Shown: one piece after another, positions 33,287 through 42,770 of the stretch | Layout: each line of letters starts with the position of its first letter | Position numbering within the stretch: position 1 is the stretch's first letter | Source: Cytobacillus kochii | GTDB taxonomy: Bacteria; Bacillota; Bacilli; Bacillales; Cytobacillaceae | Direction: 5' to 3' | DNA: 64,000 bases | Assembly (NCBI RefSeq): GCF_020171845.1 | Contig: NZ_JAIVAM010000012.1 | Location: 1 to 64,000 of the forward strand | Translations under genes and position numbers: made by a program | The notes under the pieces: model-generated | Seen by the model: only the letters and a program-made list of their open reading frames with translations | The model's database searches: none | Told to the model about the DNA's origin: nothing

Positions 33287-34648
33287 TTATTTAATTAGCT
33301 TTTTCAATAGCTTTAATGATTTTTCACTCGGATACCGAAATGGAAAATCCACTTTTGTTGTTTGCTTTAAGACGCTTTTATAATGCGTAAATGTATCAAA
33401 ACTTGCCCGTCCGTGATAAGATCCAATTCCACTATTGCCTACACCACCAAATGGTAAATGTGGGGAACTTAAATGCATGACTGTATCATTGATACAACCA
33501 CCACCAAAGGAAATTGATTGCAAGATTTTTTGCTGGACTTTTTTATCATCTGAGAAAAGGTAAAGTGCCAGCGGTTTCGGTTGTTCATTTATTTTGCTAA
33601 TGACATCATCTAATTCCTTATAACTCAATACTGGAAGAATCGGTCCGAAAATTTCATCTTGCATAATTGGATCTTGCCAATTAATTTCAGTTAAGATGGT
33701 CGGTTCGATCAGATGATTTGATTCATCCACTCTCCCCCCATAAAAAGATTGACCATTAGTTAAAAATGTAGCAAGCCTCTTAAAATGCTTCTCATTGACA
33801 ATCTTTGTATAAGCCGTATTTTCGATTGCATTCTCTCCATAGAGACTTTCTATCTGAGCTGTAACTTCCTTAAGAAACTTGTCATGAATCTCTTGATGGA
33901 CATAAACAAAATCGGGTGCTACACATGTTTGTCCAGCATTTAAGAATTTCCCCCATACTAACCTTTTGGCTGCATGGTTTATTTGGGCATCATGATGAAT
34001 AATTGCTGGACTTTTTCCTCCCAGCTCTAACGTAACAGGTGTTAAATGATTAGCGGCTGCTTTCATAATGTGTCGACCAACTGCTACACTCCCAGTAAAG
34101 AAAATATGATCCCAAGATTCTTCTAACAAATTTTCACTAACTTCCACGCCACCTTCCACAACTGTAATATATTCAGCTGGAAAATGCTCCTCAATAAGAT
34201 GAGCAATTAAACGAGAAGTGTGAGGTGTTAATTCGGAAGGTTTGATGACTGCTGTATTGCCTGCAGCGATTGCACCAATTAATGGCGCAATCGCTAATTG
34301 AAAAGGATAGTTCCATGGTGCAATAATTAATGTATTACCATATGGCTCAGGATAAATCATGCTTTTTGAACCGAATGTAGTTAAAGATGATTTTACTTTT
34401 GCAGGTCTCGACCACTTTTTCACATGTTTAATTGTAAATTTTATTTCCTCTAGTAAAACAGCAATCTCTGTTAAAAAGGAGTCAAAAAATGATTTCCGTA
34501 AGTCTTTTTGCAAAGCCTCCGCTATGCTGTTTTCGTTCTTCTTAATTAAACTTCTTAATGTATATAATGCGTCCAATCGGTATGTAAGTGCTTTTGTTTT
34601 ACCCGTATGAAAGAATGCTTTTTGCTGTGCTAAAATATTCTTTTCCAT
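33287..34648 (-). CDS. Aldehyde dehydrogenase, class 3-like (YwdH-type)
   Basis: 453 aa from ATG 34648 (GAGGG six bases upstream; the frame opens at TTG 34672). Active-site regions: PWNYPFQLAIAPLIGA, FTGSVAVGRHI (NAD loop), TLELGGKSPAI (catalytic Glu) and NAGQTCVAPDFV (catalytic Cys). The C-terminus with clustered Lys and Leu (KSLKLLKKLIK) resembles the membrane-associating tail of fatty-aldehyde enzymes. It oxidises aliphatic or aromatic aldehydes with NAD(P). Monocistronic. Confidence 0.92.
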   Translation of the reverse strand: MEKNILAQQKAFFHTGKTKALTYRLDALYTLRSLIKKNENSIAEALQKDLRKSFFDSFLTEIAVLLEEIKFTIKHVKKWSRPAKVKSSLTTFGSKSMIYPEPYGNTLIIAPWNYPFQLAIAPLIGAIAAGNTAVIKPSELTPHTSRLIAHLIEEHFPAEYITVVEGGVEVSENLLEESWDHIFFTGSVAVGRHIMKAAANHLTPVTLELGGKSPAIIHHDAQINHAAKRLVWGKFLNAGQTCVAPDFVYVHQEIHDKFLKEVTAQIESLYGENAIENTAYTKIVNEKHFKRLATFLTNGQSFYGGRVDESNHLIEPTILTEINWQDPIMQDEIFGPILPVLSYKELDDVISKINEQPKPLALYLFSDDKKVQQKILQSISFGGGCINDTVMHLSSPHLPFGGVGNSGIGSYHGRASFDTFTHYKSVLKQTTKVDFPFRYPSEKSLKLLKKLIK

Positions 34649-34742
34649 GCTCTTCCCTCTTTCTACTTTCAATTTTATATACCTCCTGCAGGAAAATGGT
34701 TTTACTCTCTTGAATATATACTAAAAAAATGAGGTGAATCCT

Positions 34743-35417
34743 ATGCGAAAAAAACTGCCATATATGATTCTTCTATTTGCTGTTCTTTATATATTTTTTA
34801 TACCCGAGGAACCGACAGTCCTAAAAATCTTTTTCAAATTAGTACCGATGATTCTTATTATTCTATACACCTATCGCAATCGGCAAGAAACTAAACCTAT
34901 TCACTACTATTTTATTTTTTCAGGTCTTATTTTTTGTATGTTCGGTGACGGTCTACTCATTTGGTTTGTGGTTGGATTGACCGCATTTTTAATCGGTCAT
35001 ATATTCTATACGATTGGCTTTTTTAAGATTTGGGAATACTCTTTAGCTAGGTTTCTTTCTTTTATTCCTATTCTTGCCTATGGCATCTTCATGAGTTCGG
35101 AATTTGTGAAAGCACTTCACAACCGCAATGAAAATGAATTGATTATACCAGTCATCCTCTATATCGCGGTCATATCATTGATGTTTTGGTCTGCTATTAT
35201 GTCAGGGCAATTATATGCCATCATTGGAAGTTTACTCTTTGTCATTTCTGATAGTGTATTAGCATGGAATAAATTTATTTCTTCCATTCCTTTTTCCGGA
35301 AGTATTATTATGATTACCTATTATTTAGCACAATTTTTAATTGCTTTTAGCTTGTTTCATACAGTAAAACAAGTGAAGATACAGAAACCAAATTCACCCA
35401 TAGCAACAAAAGGATAA
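34743..35417 (+). CDS. YhhN-family (lysoplasmalogenase-like, TMEM86) membrane protein
   Basis: 224 aa from ATG 34743, with GAGG eight bases upstream (GTG 34734 overlaps the site). Eight predicted membrane segments with the YhhN pattern: KLVPMILIILYTY, FSGLIFCMFGDGLLI (conserved GD), GHIFYTIGF and ISDSVLAWNKF. Eukaryotic relatives cleave the vinyl ether of lysoplasmalogens; the bacterial substrate is not known. Confidence 0.85.
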   Translation: MRKKLPYMILLFAVLYIFFIPEEPTVLKIFFKLVPMILIILYTYRNRQETKPIHYYFIFSGLIFCMFGDGLLIWFVVGLTAFLIGHIFYTIGFFKIWEYSLARFLSFIPILAYGIFMSSEFVKALHNRNENELIIPVILYIAVISLMFWSAIMSGQLYAIIGSLLFVISDSVLAWNKFISSIPFSGSIIMITYYLAQFLIAFSLFHTVKQVKIQKPNSPIATKG

Positions 35418-35557
35418 TTTTTCAAATTTATGTTAAAATAAAGAAATAACCTAAATTGGGCATTAGCATAAAATAACAATAAGCAAATTTATTTCACTCT
35501 CCCGTTTAGGCTTAACTAGTTATAATCTATCTTACATTGTAAAAGGAGGATACCAGT

Positions 35558-35707
35558 ATGAACAAGAAACAACTTTCTTTTCATTCACAAGATAATGGCG
35601 AAAATCATGAAAATGAAATAGAGACAGTTGAGACGGCTGCTGAAAGAATTGAAAGAAAACCAGAATTTGATACGTTCGGGACGGGGTTAAATGGTTACGG
35701 AAATTAA
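35558..35707 (+). CDS. Small ORF, 49 aa, unknown
   Basis: ATG 35558 has a perfect AAAGGAGGA seven bases upstream, and the gene is followed by a strong terminator. It reads MNKKQLSFHSQDNGENHENE, then IETVETAAERIERKPEFDTF and GTGLNGYGN: acidic, soluble, with a glycine-rich end. A real small gene by signals, although no family is recognised. Confidence 0.8.
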   Translation: MNKKQLSFHSQDNGENHENEIETVETAAERIERKPEFDTFGTGLNGYGN

Positions 35708-35710
35708 GAA

Positions 35711-35760
35711 CAAAAAAATGATGGTGATTCATTTTAATGATGAATCACCATCATTTTTTA
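35711..35760. terminator. Bidirectional terminator between the 49-aa ORF and opuCD
   Basis: ATGATGGTGATTCAT / ATGAATCACCATCAT, a perfect 15-bp stem with an A-run on the left and a T-run on the right. It serves both convergent transcripts. Confidence 0.9.
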
Positions 35761-36441
35761 TGCCGTAACCTCTTCTTGCTCATTACTATCCTGTTTCTTC
35801 TTCTTCACTGGCATTAAGCTTCTTTCCAACCAGCCCATTAGAACATCTGCAATTACTGCCATAAATGCTGTTGGAATAGCTCCAGCTAAAATGATTGCCG
35901 TTCCGTCTTGCGCATTTGTTCCACGCATAATAATATCACCAAGTCCCCCAGCACCAATAAAAGTACCTATTGTTGCAATACCAATTGTAATGACTAGTGC
36001 TGTTCGTAACCCTGCCATAATGACAGAAAGAGAAAGTGGTATTTCTACCATTCTTAATATTTGCCATTTTGTCATACCCATTGCTTTACCTGACTCTATT
36101 AAAGTATGATCTACATTCCTAATTCCTGTGTAAGTATTCTTAATAATTGGCAATAAGGAGTAAAGGAATAGTGCAAAAACGACTGTATTTGTTCCAAGGC
36201 CCATCACAAGCATTAAAACTGCGAGCATAGCGAGTGCAGGAATCGTTTGAATTACATTGGCTAACGAGAGAACTACACTACTTAAACGTGAATATCTTGC
36301 TATTAAGATGCCAACCGGAATACCCACGATCGCTGCGAATAAAACCCCGTAGGCTGACATTAGAAAATGTCTAAAGAACTGTTCCCATACATAAGAACCG
36401 TTATTTGTAAAATAAGTAATTAAGTCAGAAAACACATCCAT
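35758..36441 (-). CDS. opuCD: Glycine betaine/carnitine ABC transporter permease OpuCD
   Basis: 227 aa, about six membrane segments with the BPD_transp_1 coupling region (ESGKAMGMTKWQILRMVEIP) and [18 protein letters not shown]. Second permease of the OpuC/OpuB-type importer for glycine betaine, carnitine or choline. It sits last in the order CA-CB-CC-CD, 13 bp after opuCC. Confidence 0.9.
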   Translation of the reverse strand: MDVFSDLITYFTNNGSYVWEQFFRHFLMSAYGVLFAAIVGIPVGILIARYSRLSSVVLSLANVIQTIPALAMLAVLMLVMGLGTNTVVFALFLYSLLPIIKNTYTGIRNVDHTLIESGKAMGMTKWQILRMVEIPLSLSVIMAGLRTALVITIGIATIGTFIGAGGLGDIIMRGTNAQDGTAIILAGAIPTAFMAVIADVLMGWLERSLMPVKKKKQDSNEQEEVTA

Positions 36442-36453
36442 TTATGCCACCCC

Positions 36454-37377
36454 CTATTCCTTATCACGGAAATAATTATTTTCTTCTAAAAACTCTTCAG
36501 CAATGATTGCGGGTTCTCTTAATTCCCCATCTGCTGCATAATTTAATTCTTGCATTTTTTCTGTACTGATTTCTCCAACTAATCTCTCTAATAATGGATC
36601 AAGTTCAGGGTATTTCTCTAAAATTTCTTTACTCGCAACAGTAGATGAATCATATGGAGGGAAGAAGTTCTTATCATCTTCTAATACTTTTAAATTAAAG
36701 GCTTTTATACGACCATCCGTCGTGTAAGCTAAAACGACATCCATTTCGCCCGATGCCGCTGCTTGGTAAACAAGTCCAATTTGCATAGGATACACATTCG
36801 AAAAATCAAAGCCATATGTTTCAACAAAACCATCATATCCATCTCCTTCACGATTCAACCATGAAGTATCTACACCGAAATTTATTTCATTTGCTAATGC
36901 CTCTAAATCAGAGACCGTTTCTAAATCCTCTGCTTTTGCTAATTCATCAGTTACGGTAAAAGCATACGAGTTCTCAAACCCAAATGAATCATACCATTTT
37001 TGATTAAATCTCTCGTCAAACTCTTCTTGGACAACTTCCATTGCCTTATCAGGGTCAAGTACTGGCTCCATTCCTAATGGTCCTGCAATATCCGTGCCTG
37101 TATAGCGAGTAGCTGATATATCTACATCATTACTCACCATTGCCTGGTGAAGCACAATAGAAGACCCAAGATTATTGACCATGTTTACACTGAGATCGGT
37201 TTCTTCTTCAATTAACTGTTTAATGATTTGACCGACAATTTGTGATTCAGAGGTGACCACAGTCCCTACTGAAATAGAATCTTCACTAGATCCGCTTAAA
37301 CCAGGAAGTGAACAGCCTGATAATAAAAGAGTCATCGTTAACATCATCGTCATGAAAATTTTTTTGCTTTTTATCAA
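36454..37377 (-). CDS. opuCC: Osmoprotectant ABC transporter substrate-binding lipoprotein OpuCC
   Basis: 307 aa from TTG 37377, with AAGGTGG and GTG repeats just upstream. The frame opens at GTG 37413 inside opuCB, but only the later start gives a normal lipoprotein leader. Lipobox LLLSGC at about residues 17-22. An OpuAC-type (OsmX) domain follows: VGTVVTSESQIVGQIIKQLI, VNNLGSSIVLHQAMVSNDVD and ATRYTGTDIAG. It overlaps no gene after the start correction and binds quaternary amines outside the membrane. Confidence 0.9.
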   Translation of the reverse strand: MIKSKKIFMTMMLTMTLLLSGCSLPGLSGSSEDSISVGTVVTSESQIVGQIIKQLIEEETDLSVNMVNNLGSSIVLHQAMVSNDVDISATRYTGTDIAGPLGMEPVLDPDKAMEVVQEEFDERFNQKWYDSFGFENSYAFTVTDELAKAEDLETVSDLEALANEINFGVDTSWLNREGDGYDGFVETYGFDFSNVYPMQIGLVYQAAASGEMDVVLAYTTDGRIKAFNLKVLEDDKNFFPPYDSSTVASKEILEKYPELDPLLERLVGEISTEKMQELNYAADGELREPAIIAEEFLEENNYFRDKE

Positions 37378-37390
37378 ACTAATCACCACC

Positions 37391-38044
37391 TTATGCTGTT
37401 TTTTCTTTGTCACGCATTGATTTAGGCGTAACCTTAAATTCTAATTTTCCAAGTATTAAATCGACTATTAATGCGAGTATGGTGACAGGAATCGCACCTG
37501 CAATGATAAACTCAGTTTGATATAAATTTAACCCGCTAAAAATAAAATCACCTAAACCGCCTGCACCAATAAACGCAGCTAATGTAGCCCACCCAATTAA
37601 ATATACTGTCGATACACGAATACCCGCCATAATAACAGGGATGGACAGTGGTAGTTCAACATATCGAATTCTTTCCCATCCAGTCATGCCCATCCCACGA
37701 CCAGCTTCTAATAAGCTTTTATTAACATCTTTCACACCTGTATATGTGTTTCTTAAGATAGGCAGGACTGAATAGAAAAATAAAGCAATAATGGCGGGGA
37801 TTTTACCTATTCCAAGAACAGGAATAAAAAACGCTAAAATTGCGAAACTCGGAATTGTTTGAATCATACCAAGCACTCCCATTACGGGTGATGCCGCTTT
37901 ATCGAATCTTGTAAGAAGTATACCTAAAGGAACAGCTACAATGACACCAAGAGCTGCAGCAATGACTGATATATATAAATGCTCCCAAGTTTTGATCAAT
38001 AAATCCGAACCGTTATTATTTAAAAAGTCTATGATGGCACTCAT
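37391..38044 (-). CDS. opuCB: Osmoprotectant ABC transporter permease OpuCB
   Basis: 217 aa, permease of the OpuC importer with about six membrane segments, coupling helix [20 protein letters not shown] and the [18 protein letters not shown] signature. GGGGGAG site before ATG 38044, 15 bp after opuCA. Confidence 0.92.
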   Translation of the reverse strand: MSAIIDFLNNNGSDLLIKTWEHLYISVIAAALGVIVAVPLGILLTRFDKAASPVMGVLGMIQTIPSFAILAFFIPVLGIGKIPAIIALFFYSVLPILRNTYTGVKDVNKSLLEAGRGMGMTGWERIRYVELPLSIPVIMAGIRVSTVYLIGWATLAAFIGAGGLGDFIFSGLNLYQTEFIIAGAIPVTILALIVDLILGKLEFKVTPKSMRDKEKTA

Positions 38045-38059
38045 TTATATCTCCCCCTT

Positions 38060-39199
38060 CTACTGTGCACGTTCTAGCTCTTCGTCTCCCCAAATAGAGT
38101 CATAAACGATATCGACTAAACTTGTTCTAGTCACAATACCGACAAGATGTCTTTTCTCATCTACAACCGGCACATATTTAAGCCCTTTCTTTAATATTTG
38201 CCTGATCGTATCACGTACAAGCGCATCTTTATACACAGAAAATGTATCAGGGATTAATATATCGGCTACGTCTTTTGCTTTTTTCCTGTTTTGATCAATG
38301 GCTTCCACATCAATATATCCTTCTAAAACTCCTTCTTGATCAATAACCAATAGTGAGTCTACACGATTTGTTTTCATAACAGTTATCGCATTAGATAATT
38401 GCTCATCACTTGTAATGGTTACAGGATGCGCATTCATTATTTGCTCCACTGTTGTAATGTTTGGTTTTGCTTGCACTAATCTTTCTTTTCCAATAAATTC
38501 TTCAACAAATTCATCGGCAGGTTCACGTAAAATTTCGTCAGGAGTCCCACATTGTACAAGCTGTCCATCACGTAAAATGACAATTCTGTCTGCTAGTTTA
38601 AGCGCTTCGTCCATATCATGCGTAACAAAAACGATTGTTTTGTCTAATTTCTTCTGCAAGTTTTTAAATTCATCTTGTAGGGCATCTCTCGTAATTGGAT
38701 CGAGTGCACCAAATGGTTCATCCATTAAGATTAACGGTTGATCAGCGGCTAACGCTCTCAAGACACCTATACGTTGCTGTTGTCCTCCACTCAATTCGTG
38801 TGGATATCTCTCTAAATAATCAGGAGTCATATCAACGAGAGAAAGAAGCTCTTCTGCCCGTTTTTTTCTTTTTTCTTCTGGCCATTTTAAAAGTTTAAGC
38901 ACAAGTGAAATGTTTTCTTGAATAGTCATATGTGGAAATAGACCAATTTGTTGGATGACATAACCGATTTCTCTTCTCAGCTTAACCGGATCTTTCTCCA
39001 TAATGTCTTCATCATTAATGAAGATTTTGCCTTCTGTTGGTTCGATTAAGCGGTTGATCATTTTCATTGTTGTTGTCTTCCCACAACCACTTGGGCCGAT
39101 AAATACAATAAATTCACCCTTCTTAAATTCTAAATTTAAATTAGAAACGGCTGTTTTACCGCCTTTATACTTTTTTGATACATGCTCAAATTTCAGCAT
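38060..39199 (-). CDS. opuCA: Osmoprotectant ABC transporter ATPase OpuCA with CBS domains
   Basis: 379 aa. ABC domain: Walker A GPSGCGKTT (about residue 36), Q-loop YVIQQIGLFPH, signature LSGGQQQR, Walker B ILMDEPFGALD, H-loop FVTHDMDEA. Two C-terminal CBS domains (about 255-370), which in OpuCA sense ionic strength or nucleotides and gate transport. First gene of the operon; GGGGGTG site before the ATG. Confidence 0.95.
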   Translation of the reverse strand: MLKFEHVSKKYKGGKTAVSNLNLEFKKGEFIVFIGPSGCGKTTTMKMINRLIEPTEGKIFINDEDIMEKDPVKLRREIGYVIQQIGLFPHMTIQENISLVLKLLKWPEEKRKKRAEELLSLVDMTPDYLERYPHELSGGQQQRIGVLRALAADQPLILMDEPFGALDPITRDALQDEFKNLQKKLDKTIVFVTHDMDEALKLADRIVILRDGQLVQCGTPDEILREPADEFVEEFIGKERLVQAKPNITTVEQIMNAHPVTITSDEQLSNAITVMKTNRVDSLLVIDQEGVLEGYIDVEAIDQNRKKAKDVADILIPDTFSVYKDALVRDTIRQILKKGLKYVPVVDEKRHLVGIVTRTSLVDIVYDSIWGDEELERAQ

Positions 39200-39294
39200 T
39201 TATAACACCCCCATTTTTTCTCTACCACAAACAATACCCAGTTCTCCGTAATATGAATCCTCTTGTCAGACTTTTTACTTACATAACGTAGTAT

Positions 39295-39328
39295 ATTATA
39301 AACTTCATGAAATAAAAAGTTTACAAAG
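39295..39328 (-). promoter_or_regulatory. opuC promoter with inverted repeat
   Basis: On the minus strand a TATAAT -10 (39295-39300) lies about 100 bp upstream of opuCA, with TTGTAA near 39323-39328 as a loose -35. An inverted repeat AAACTT...AAGTTT (39300-39322) fills the spacer, a position where a GbsR/OpcR-type repressor would block RNA polymerase. The site is inferred. Confidence 0.4.
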
Positions 39329-39506
39329 TGTACATATTTTATAAAAAATAGTTAAAATAAATATTGTATAATGTTTTTACTCGTTATATCTTATAATAGC
39401 TACGTAATCATACGAATTACTCCCAAAGGTGTGATTATGTAAATTTTTTTCAAATATGGTACATTGTCATTAACTAAATGATCCTTATATTGAAAGGGTG
39501 ATTGGA

Positions 39507-40034
39507 TTGAGCGAAAGTTTTGATCAAATTGAATCTATTTTCATCGATAAAATAGCGGATAATATGAATACGTATGGTGTTTCCTCAACGGTTGGTAGAG
39601 TGTTAGGGATTATTTATATGAACAGAAAACCGATGACACTTAGCGAGTTATCGGAAGCAACGGGCATGAGCAAAACACGAATGAGTCAAGTAGTAAGAGA
39701 AATGGTGGAGTTAAATATAGCGGAAAAAGTATTTGAGAAAGGCATCCGTAAAGACTTATACAACGTTGAACAAGACTATTACCAAACGTTCGTATCACTA
39801 TTCACTTCCAATTGGCAAAAAGCGATACAAAAGAACAAACAATTTGAAAAGAAAATAAAAGAAGAGCTTCATCTTATCACATCAAAAAAGGAACTTACCG
39901 TCGAAGATGAATTAAAGATAAATGAATTATTAGCAGAAGCAAAGGAATGGATGGAATACTACAAATGGCTAGCTAATCTTGTAGAGTTTTTTGAAAGTGG
40001 GGAAGTATTTAAACATGTACCGAAGCCATACTAA
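39507..40034 (+). CDS. GbsR/OpcR-family transcriptional regulator
   Basis: 175 aa from TTG 39507 (AAAGGG about eight bases upstream; GTG 39498 overlaps the site). MarR-like winged helix of the GbsR family: VGRVLGIIYMNRKPMTLSEL, SEATGMSKTRMSQVVREMVE. The C-terminal helical part holds WKHASKQ-free aromatic-rich WMEYYKWLANLVEFFE, the region that senses choline in GbsR. It is divergent from opuC, the arrangement of opcR in Bacillus, so it most likely represses opuC. Confidence 0.87.
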   Translation: MSESFDQIESIFIDKIADNMNTYGVSSTVGRVLGIIYMNRKPMTLSELSEATGMSKTRMSQVVREMVELNIAEKVFEKGIRKDLYNVEQDYYQTFVSLFTSNWQKAIQKNKQFEKKIKEELHLITSKKELTVEDELKINELLAEAKEWMEYYKWLANLVEFFESGEVFKHVPKPY

Positions 40035-40151
40035 AGAATTAGCTATAACCGTTCTTTAATATTTATTGTAAAGTTTGTCCTATCTTTTCATATATATAAC
40101 ATATCCAACCGTTCCTAAGGTTAGGAAAAACAATTAAATGGGGATTGTTAT

Positions 40152-41174
40152 ATGTTAACTGGACTGATCATCATTTTTTTACTTGTGTTATTTCTGCCCT
40201 TTAGTTCAAAGGTAGTCGAAGAAAATTTAGAAATATTTCTTTTCTTTATGGGCGTTTTAGCTGTTTTTATTAGCCAAGTCTATACGGAAGCATTATTTTT
40301 TAAGGCAGCAATCGCACCAATTAATATCGCAATAGCGGTTTTTATAGCAGGTGTGTTATTCAAGTGGTTTCGACGCGGACTGCAAAATTCAATCGTCTAT
40401 GTTAGTGAACGTGTGCCCTTTTGGTTTTTTATTTTTTTCACAGTAATCTTTTTAGGACTGATTTCAAGTGTTATAACTGCAATTATTGCCGCACTCATTC
40501 TTGTCCTTATTGCTTCTTCACTTCCACTACATAGACAGTCATTAATCATATTTGTTGTTCTTTCCTGTTTTTCTATTGGTCTAGGTGCATCTTTAACACC
40601 GATTGGTGAACCACTTTCAACAATCGCTATTAGTAAATTAAATGAGGATTTCTTTTTCCTTATCAATTTAGTTGGTAAAGAGATTCTAATTGCCTTGTTA
40701 TTCTTCGGTTTACTAGCCGCTATTTTAGTTAAACCACCCAGGCAAACAGATAAATTCAGCAAAATGGTGCAAAACGAGGAAGAAGGCTACGGTGAAATAA
40801 GTATTCGTTCTTTAAAAATTTATTTCTTCGTAATGGGGTTAACATTTTTAGGTGCAGGATTTGAACCATTAATTAGCCAATATTTGATAAACCTCTCGCC
40901 TTCTGCTCTGTACTGGATTAATACATTATCTGCAGTACTTGATAATGCGACATTAGCTGCTGCGGAAATTAGCCCTTCTATGAGTAATCAAACCATACAA
41001 GCGATATTACTCGGCCTTTTAATAAGCGGTGGGATGCTTGTTCCGGGCAATATCCCGAATATTATTGCAGCCGGTAAATTAAATATTACGAGTAAAGAAT
41101 GGGCGAAAATCGGTTTACCTATAGGACTAGTATTCATGCTTGCTTTTTTTATTGTGCTATTGTTTATTCAATAA
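40152..41174 (+). CDS. DUF1646 family transporter-like membrane protein
   Basis: 340 aa, about ten membrane segments. LSCFSIGLGASLTPIGEPLS and SAVLDNATLAAAEISPSM are the two pore-like motifs of the DUF1646 group, distant relatives of NhaD/ArsB-type ion transporters. GGGG lies eight bases before ATG 40152. It is about 120 bp downstream of the GbsR-like gene on the same strand, so an osmotic or ion role is possible but not shown. Confidence 0.82.
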   Translation: MLTGLIIIFLLVLFLPFSSKVVEENLEIFLFFMGVLAVFISQVYTEALFFKAAIAPINIAIAVFIAGVLFKWFRRGLQNSIVYVSERVPFWFFIFFTVIFLGLISSVITAIIAALILVLIASSLPLHRQSLIIFVVLSCFSIGLGASLTPIGEPLSTIAISKLNEDFFFLINLVGKEILIALLFFGLLAAILVKPPRQTDKFSKMVQNEEEGYGEISIRSLKIYFFVMGLTFLGAGFEPLISQYLINLSPSALYWINTLSAVLDNATLAAAEISPSMSNQTIQAILLGLLISGGMLVPGNIPNIIAAGKLNITSKEWAKIGLPIGLVFMLAFFIVLLFIQ

Positions 41175-41285
41175 TTAATCTCCTATAGAAAATAGAGACT
41201 TTCTTTGACATAAACGATTGACCAGCTGTAGGCTATCTTATTTACACTCATTATTTATAGAAACAAAACTTCACATAATAGAGTA

Positions 41286-41323
41286 ATAGCGGAGACAAAT
41301 TGAATCGTAAATGCCTCCGCTAT
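41286..41323. terminator. Hairpin after the DUF1646 gene
   Basis: ATAGCGGAG...CTCCGCTAT, nine base pairs plus flanking matches, in the space between convergent genes. No T-run, so a terminator only by position. Confidence 0.45.
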
Positions 41324-41461
41324 AACATTTGCAGTTTAATCAATAATGGTCTGATGCTGTATTATTTAACTAAATTTTTTTCGAGGATTATTTTATGTAT
41401 TCCTTTTTCATTTGTATAAGTATGAATAATGTCAAATCCACTTTTTATATTCACTCCTTAT

Positions 41462-42505
41462 TTAAGCTAAATCAAATAAGGAATGTACAACCGTTTCATT
41501 TCTTCCAACGGTCGTTTCAGCTTGGGATAATGAGTTCATAATTGCTTCTTCTGTTACTTCTGCTGCTGCTGCAAACAGCTCATTCATAATCGAATGATCT
41601 TCTCTTAAAGTTTTCATCGTATGCAAATAAGATGATTGTTTGTGCTTTATTGTATTTGCAGTAGAAAAAGCAATAACGATATCTCCACTACCATGACTAT
41701 AATGGCTACCCGTCCTACCCAGTCCAATTCCACATCTTTTAGCAACTCGGTGTAATTGTCTATCACTTAACGGAGCATCTGTTGCTAATACAATTATAAT
41801 TGATCCGTCAGTTGCTTTATCTAACTCTAAAGGATAATGTAGGTTGTTTTTAAAATAACGATCAAAAGGGAATTCAGGTTTTCCTCCAAAATTACTTAAG
41901 ACAAGACAACCTACATGAAAGAATTCCCCGTCATTTACTGACAATTTTCTAGAAGAAGTACCAATCCCTCCTTTATAGCCAAAACATACCATTCCCTTTC
42001 CTGCACCAACTGCACCTTCTTCCACTGGATTTGTTGAAGCGTGCAAGATGGCTTCTATAGTATCTTTAGGCGTAACAACCATTTCTCTTATTGAATTTAG
42101 TAAACCATCATTACACTCTCCGGTGACAATGTTAATCGTCCCTGTTGTATCTCCAATGTCTTTATTTTCTTGTAACATATATTGCAGGGTACCTTGTGTA
42201 ACGGCCGGGACTGAAAATGTATTGGTTAACATAATGGGTGATTCTATCTGTCCTAATTCATTTACTTGTACCAACCCAGTGGTTTTACCAAAACCATTAA
42301 TAACATACGATGTGGCCACTACTTTTTCTTTAAATAAATTACCACCATGTGGCAAAATGGCAGTGACACCTGTACAGGCATATCCTGTTTCCGTCTTTTC
42401 ATCAATGGTTTTATGTCCGACTCTCACCCCGGGGACATCAATCAAGCAATTATTTTCCCCTGTCGGTATACTACCAATGATTATTCCTCTTTCTCGTATT
42501 TTCAA
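41462..42505 (-). CDS. P1-family peptidase / L-aminopeptidase DmpA-type (Ntn hydrolase)
   Basis: 347 aa from TTG 42505, with GGAGAG seven bases upstream, giving the usual start KIRERGIIIGSIPTGENNCL. The longer frame to 42577 runs through the neighbour's terminator and is rejected. DmpA/BapA fold: DVPGVRVGHKTI, GAVGAGKGMVCFGYKGGIGT and the nucleophile serine in VLSNFGGKPEF, at which the precursor cleaves itself into alpha and beta chains. Members remove N-terminal residues from small peptides, including beta-peptides. Confidence 0.88.
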   Translation of the reverse strand: MKIRERGIIIGSIPTGENNCLIDVPGVRVGHKTIDEKTETGYACTGVTAILPHGGNLFKEKVVATSYVINGFGKTTGLVQVNELGQIESPIMLTNTFSVPAVTQGTLQYMLQENKDIGDTTGTINIVTGECNDGLLNSIREMVVTPKDTIEAILHASTNPVEEGAVGAGKGMVCFGYKGGIGTSSRKLSVNDGEFFHVGCLVLSNFGGKPEFPFDRYFKNNLHYPLELDKATDGSIIIVLATDAPLSDRQLHRVAKRCGIGLGRTGSHYSHGSGDIVIAFSTANTIKHKQSSYLHTMKTLREDHSIMNELFAAAAEVTEEAIMNSLSQAETTVGRNETVVHSLFDLA

Positions 42506-42533
42506 TGCTTTTCTCTCCATTTCTTTCTGTACC

Positions 42534-42571
42534 AAAAAAGCAACCTTCCTTGAAGAAGGTTGCTTTTTTTT
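42534..42571 (-). terminator. Terminator of the IDEAL-domain gene
   Basis: AAGCAACCTTC / GAAGGTTGCTT, perfect 11-bp stem with a run of T on the minus strand and also on the plus strand. Lies between the IDEAL stop and the peptidase start. Confidence 0.9.
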
Positions 42572-42770
42572 ATTCATTCGTTAACTTATTTAATTCATCA
42601 GTTAATTCAATAAATCTCTCTTCGTTTCTTTCTTCAAGAGCGTTATCAATTTCTTGGCGGAGCTTTTTCATTCTGAAGTCAAGTATAGCCTTATTTAACA
42701 CTTGTTCCGCTACGACTGAGTATTGGTTTTCATCGGTTTGGACTGTTGAGTTAAGCGTGTACTTTTCCAT
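42570..42770 (-). CDS. IDEAL-domain small protein
   Basis: 66 aa. The C-terminal half RMKKLRQEIDNALEERNEER then FIELTDELNKL is the IDEAL domain, a short helical pair found in Bacillaceae proteins such as YpiB. The N-terminus is a short beta-like stretch (YTLNSTVQTDENQYSVVAEQ). Likely a protein-interaction module of unknown target. AGGGG upstream; own terminator. Confidence 0.85.
   Translation of the reverse strand: MEKYTLNSTVQTDENQYSVVAEQVLNKAILDFRMKKLRQEIDNALEERNEERFIELTDELNKLTNE

Noticed and set aside
41362-41454. 30-codon minus-strand frame after the P1 peptidase gene
   Set aside because: Its only start (GTG) overlaps the AAGGAG that would have to serve it; too short to support.
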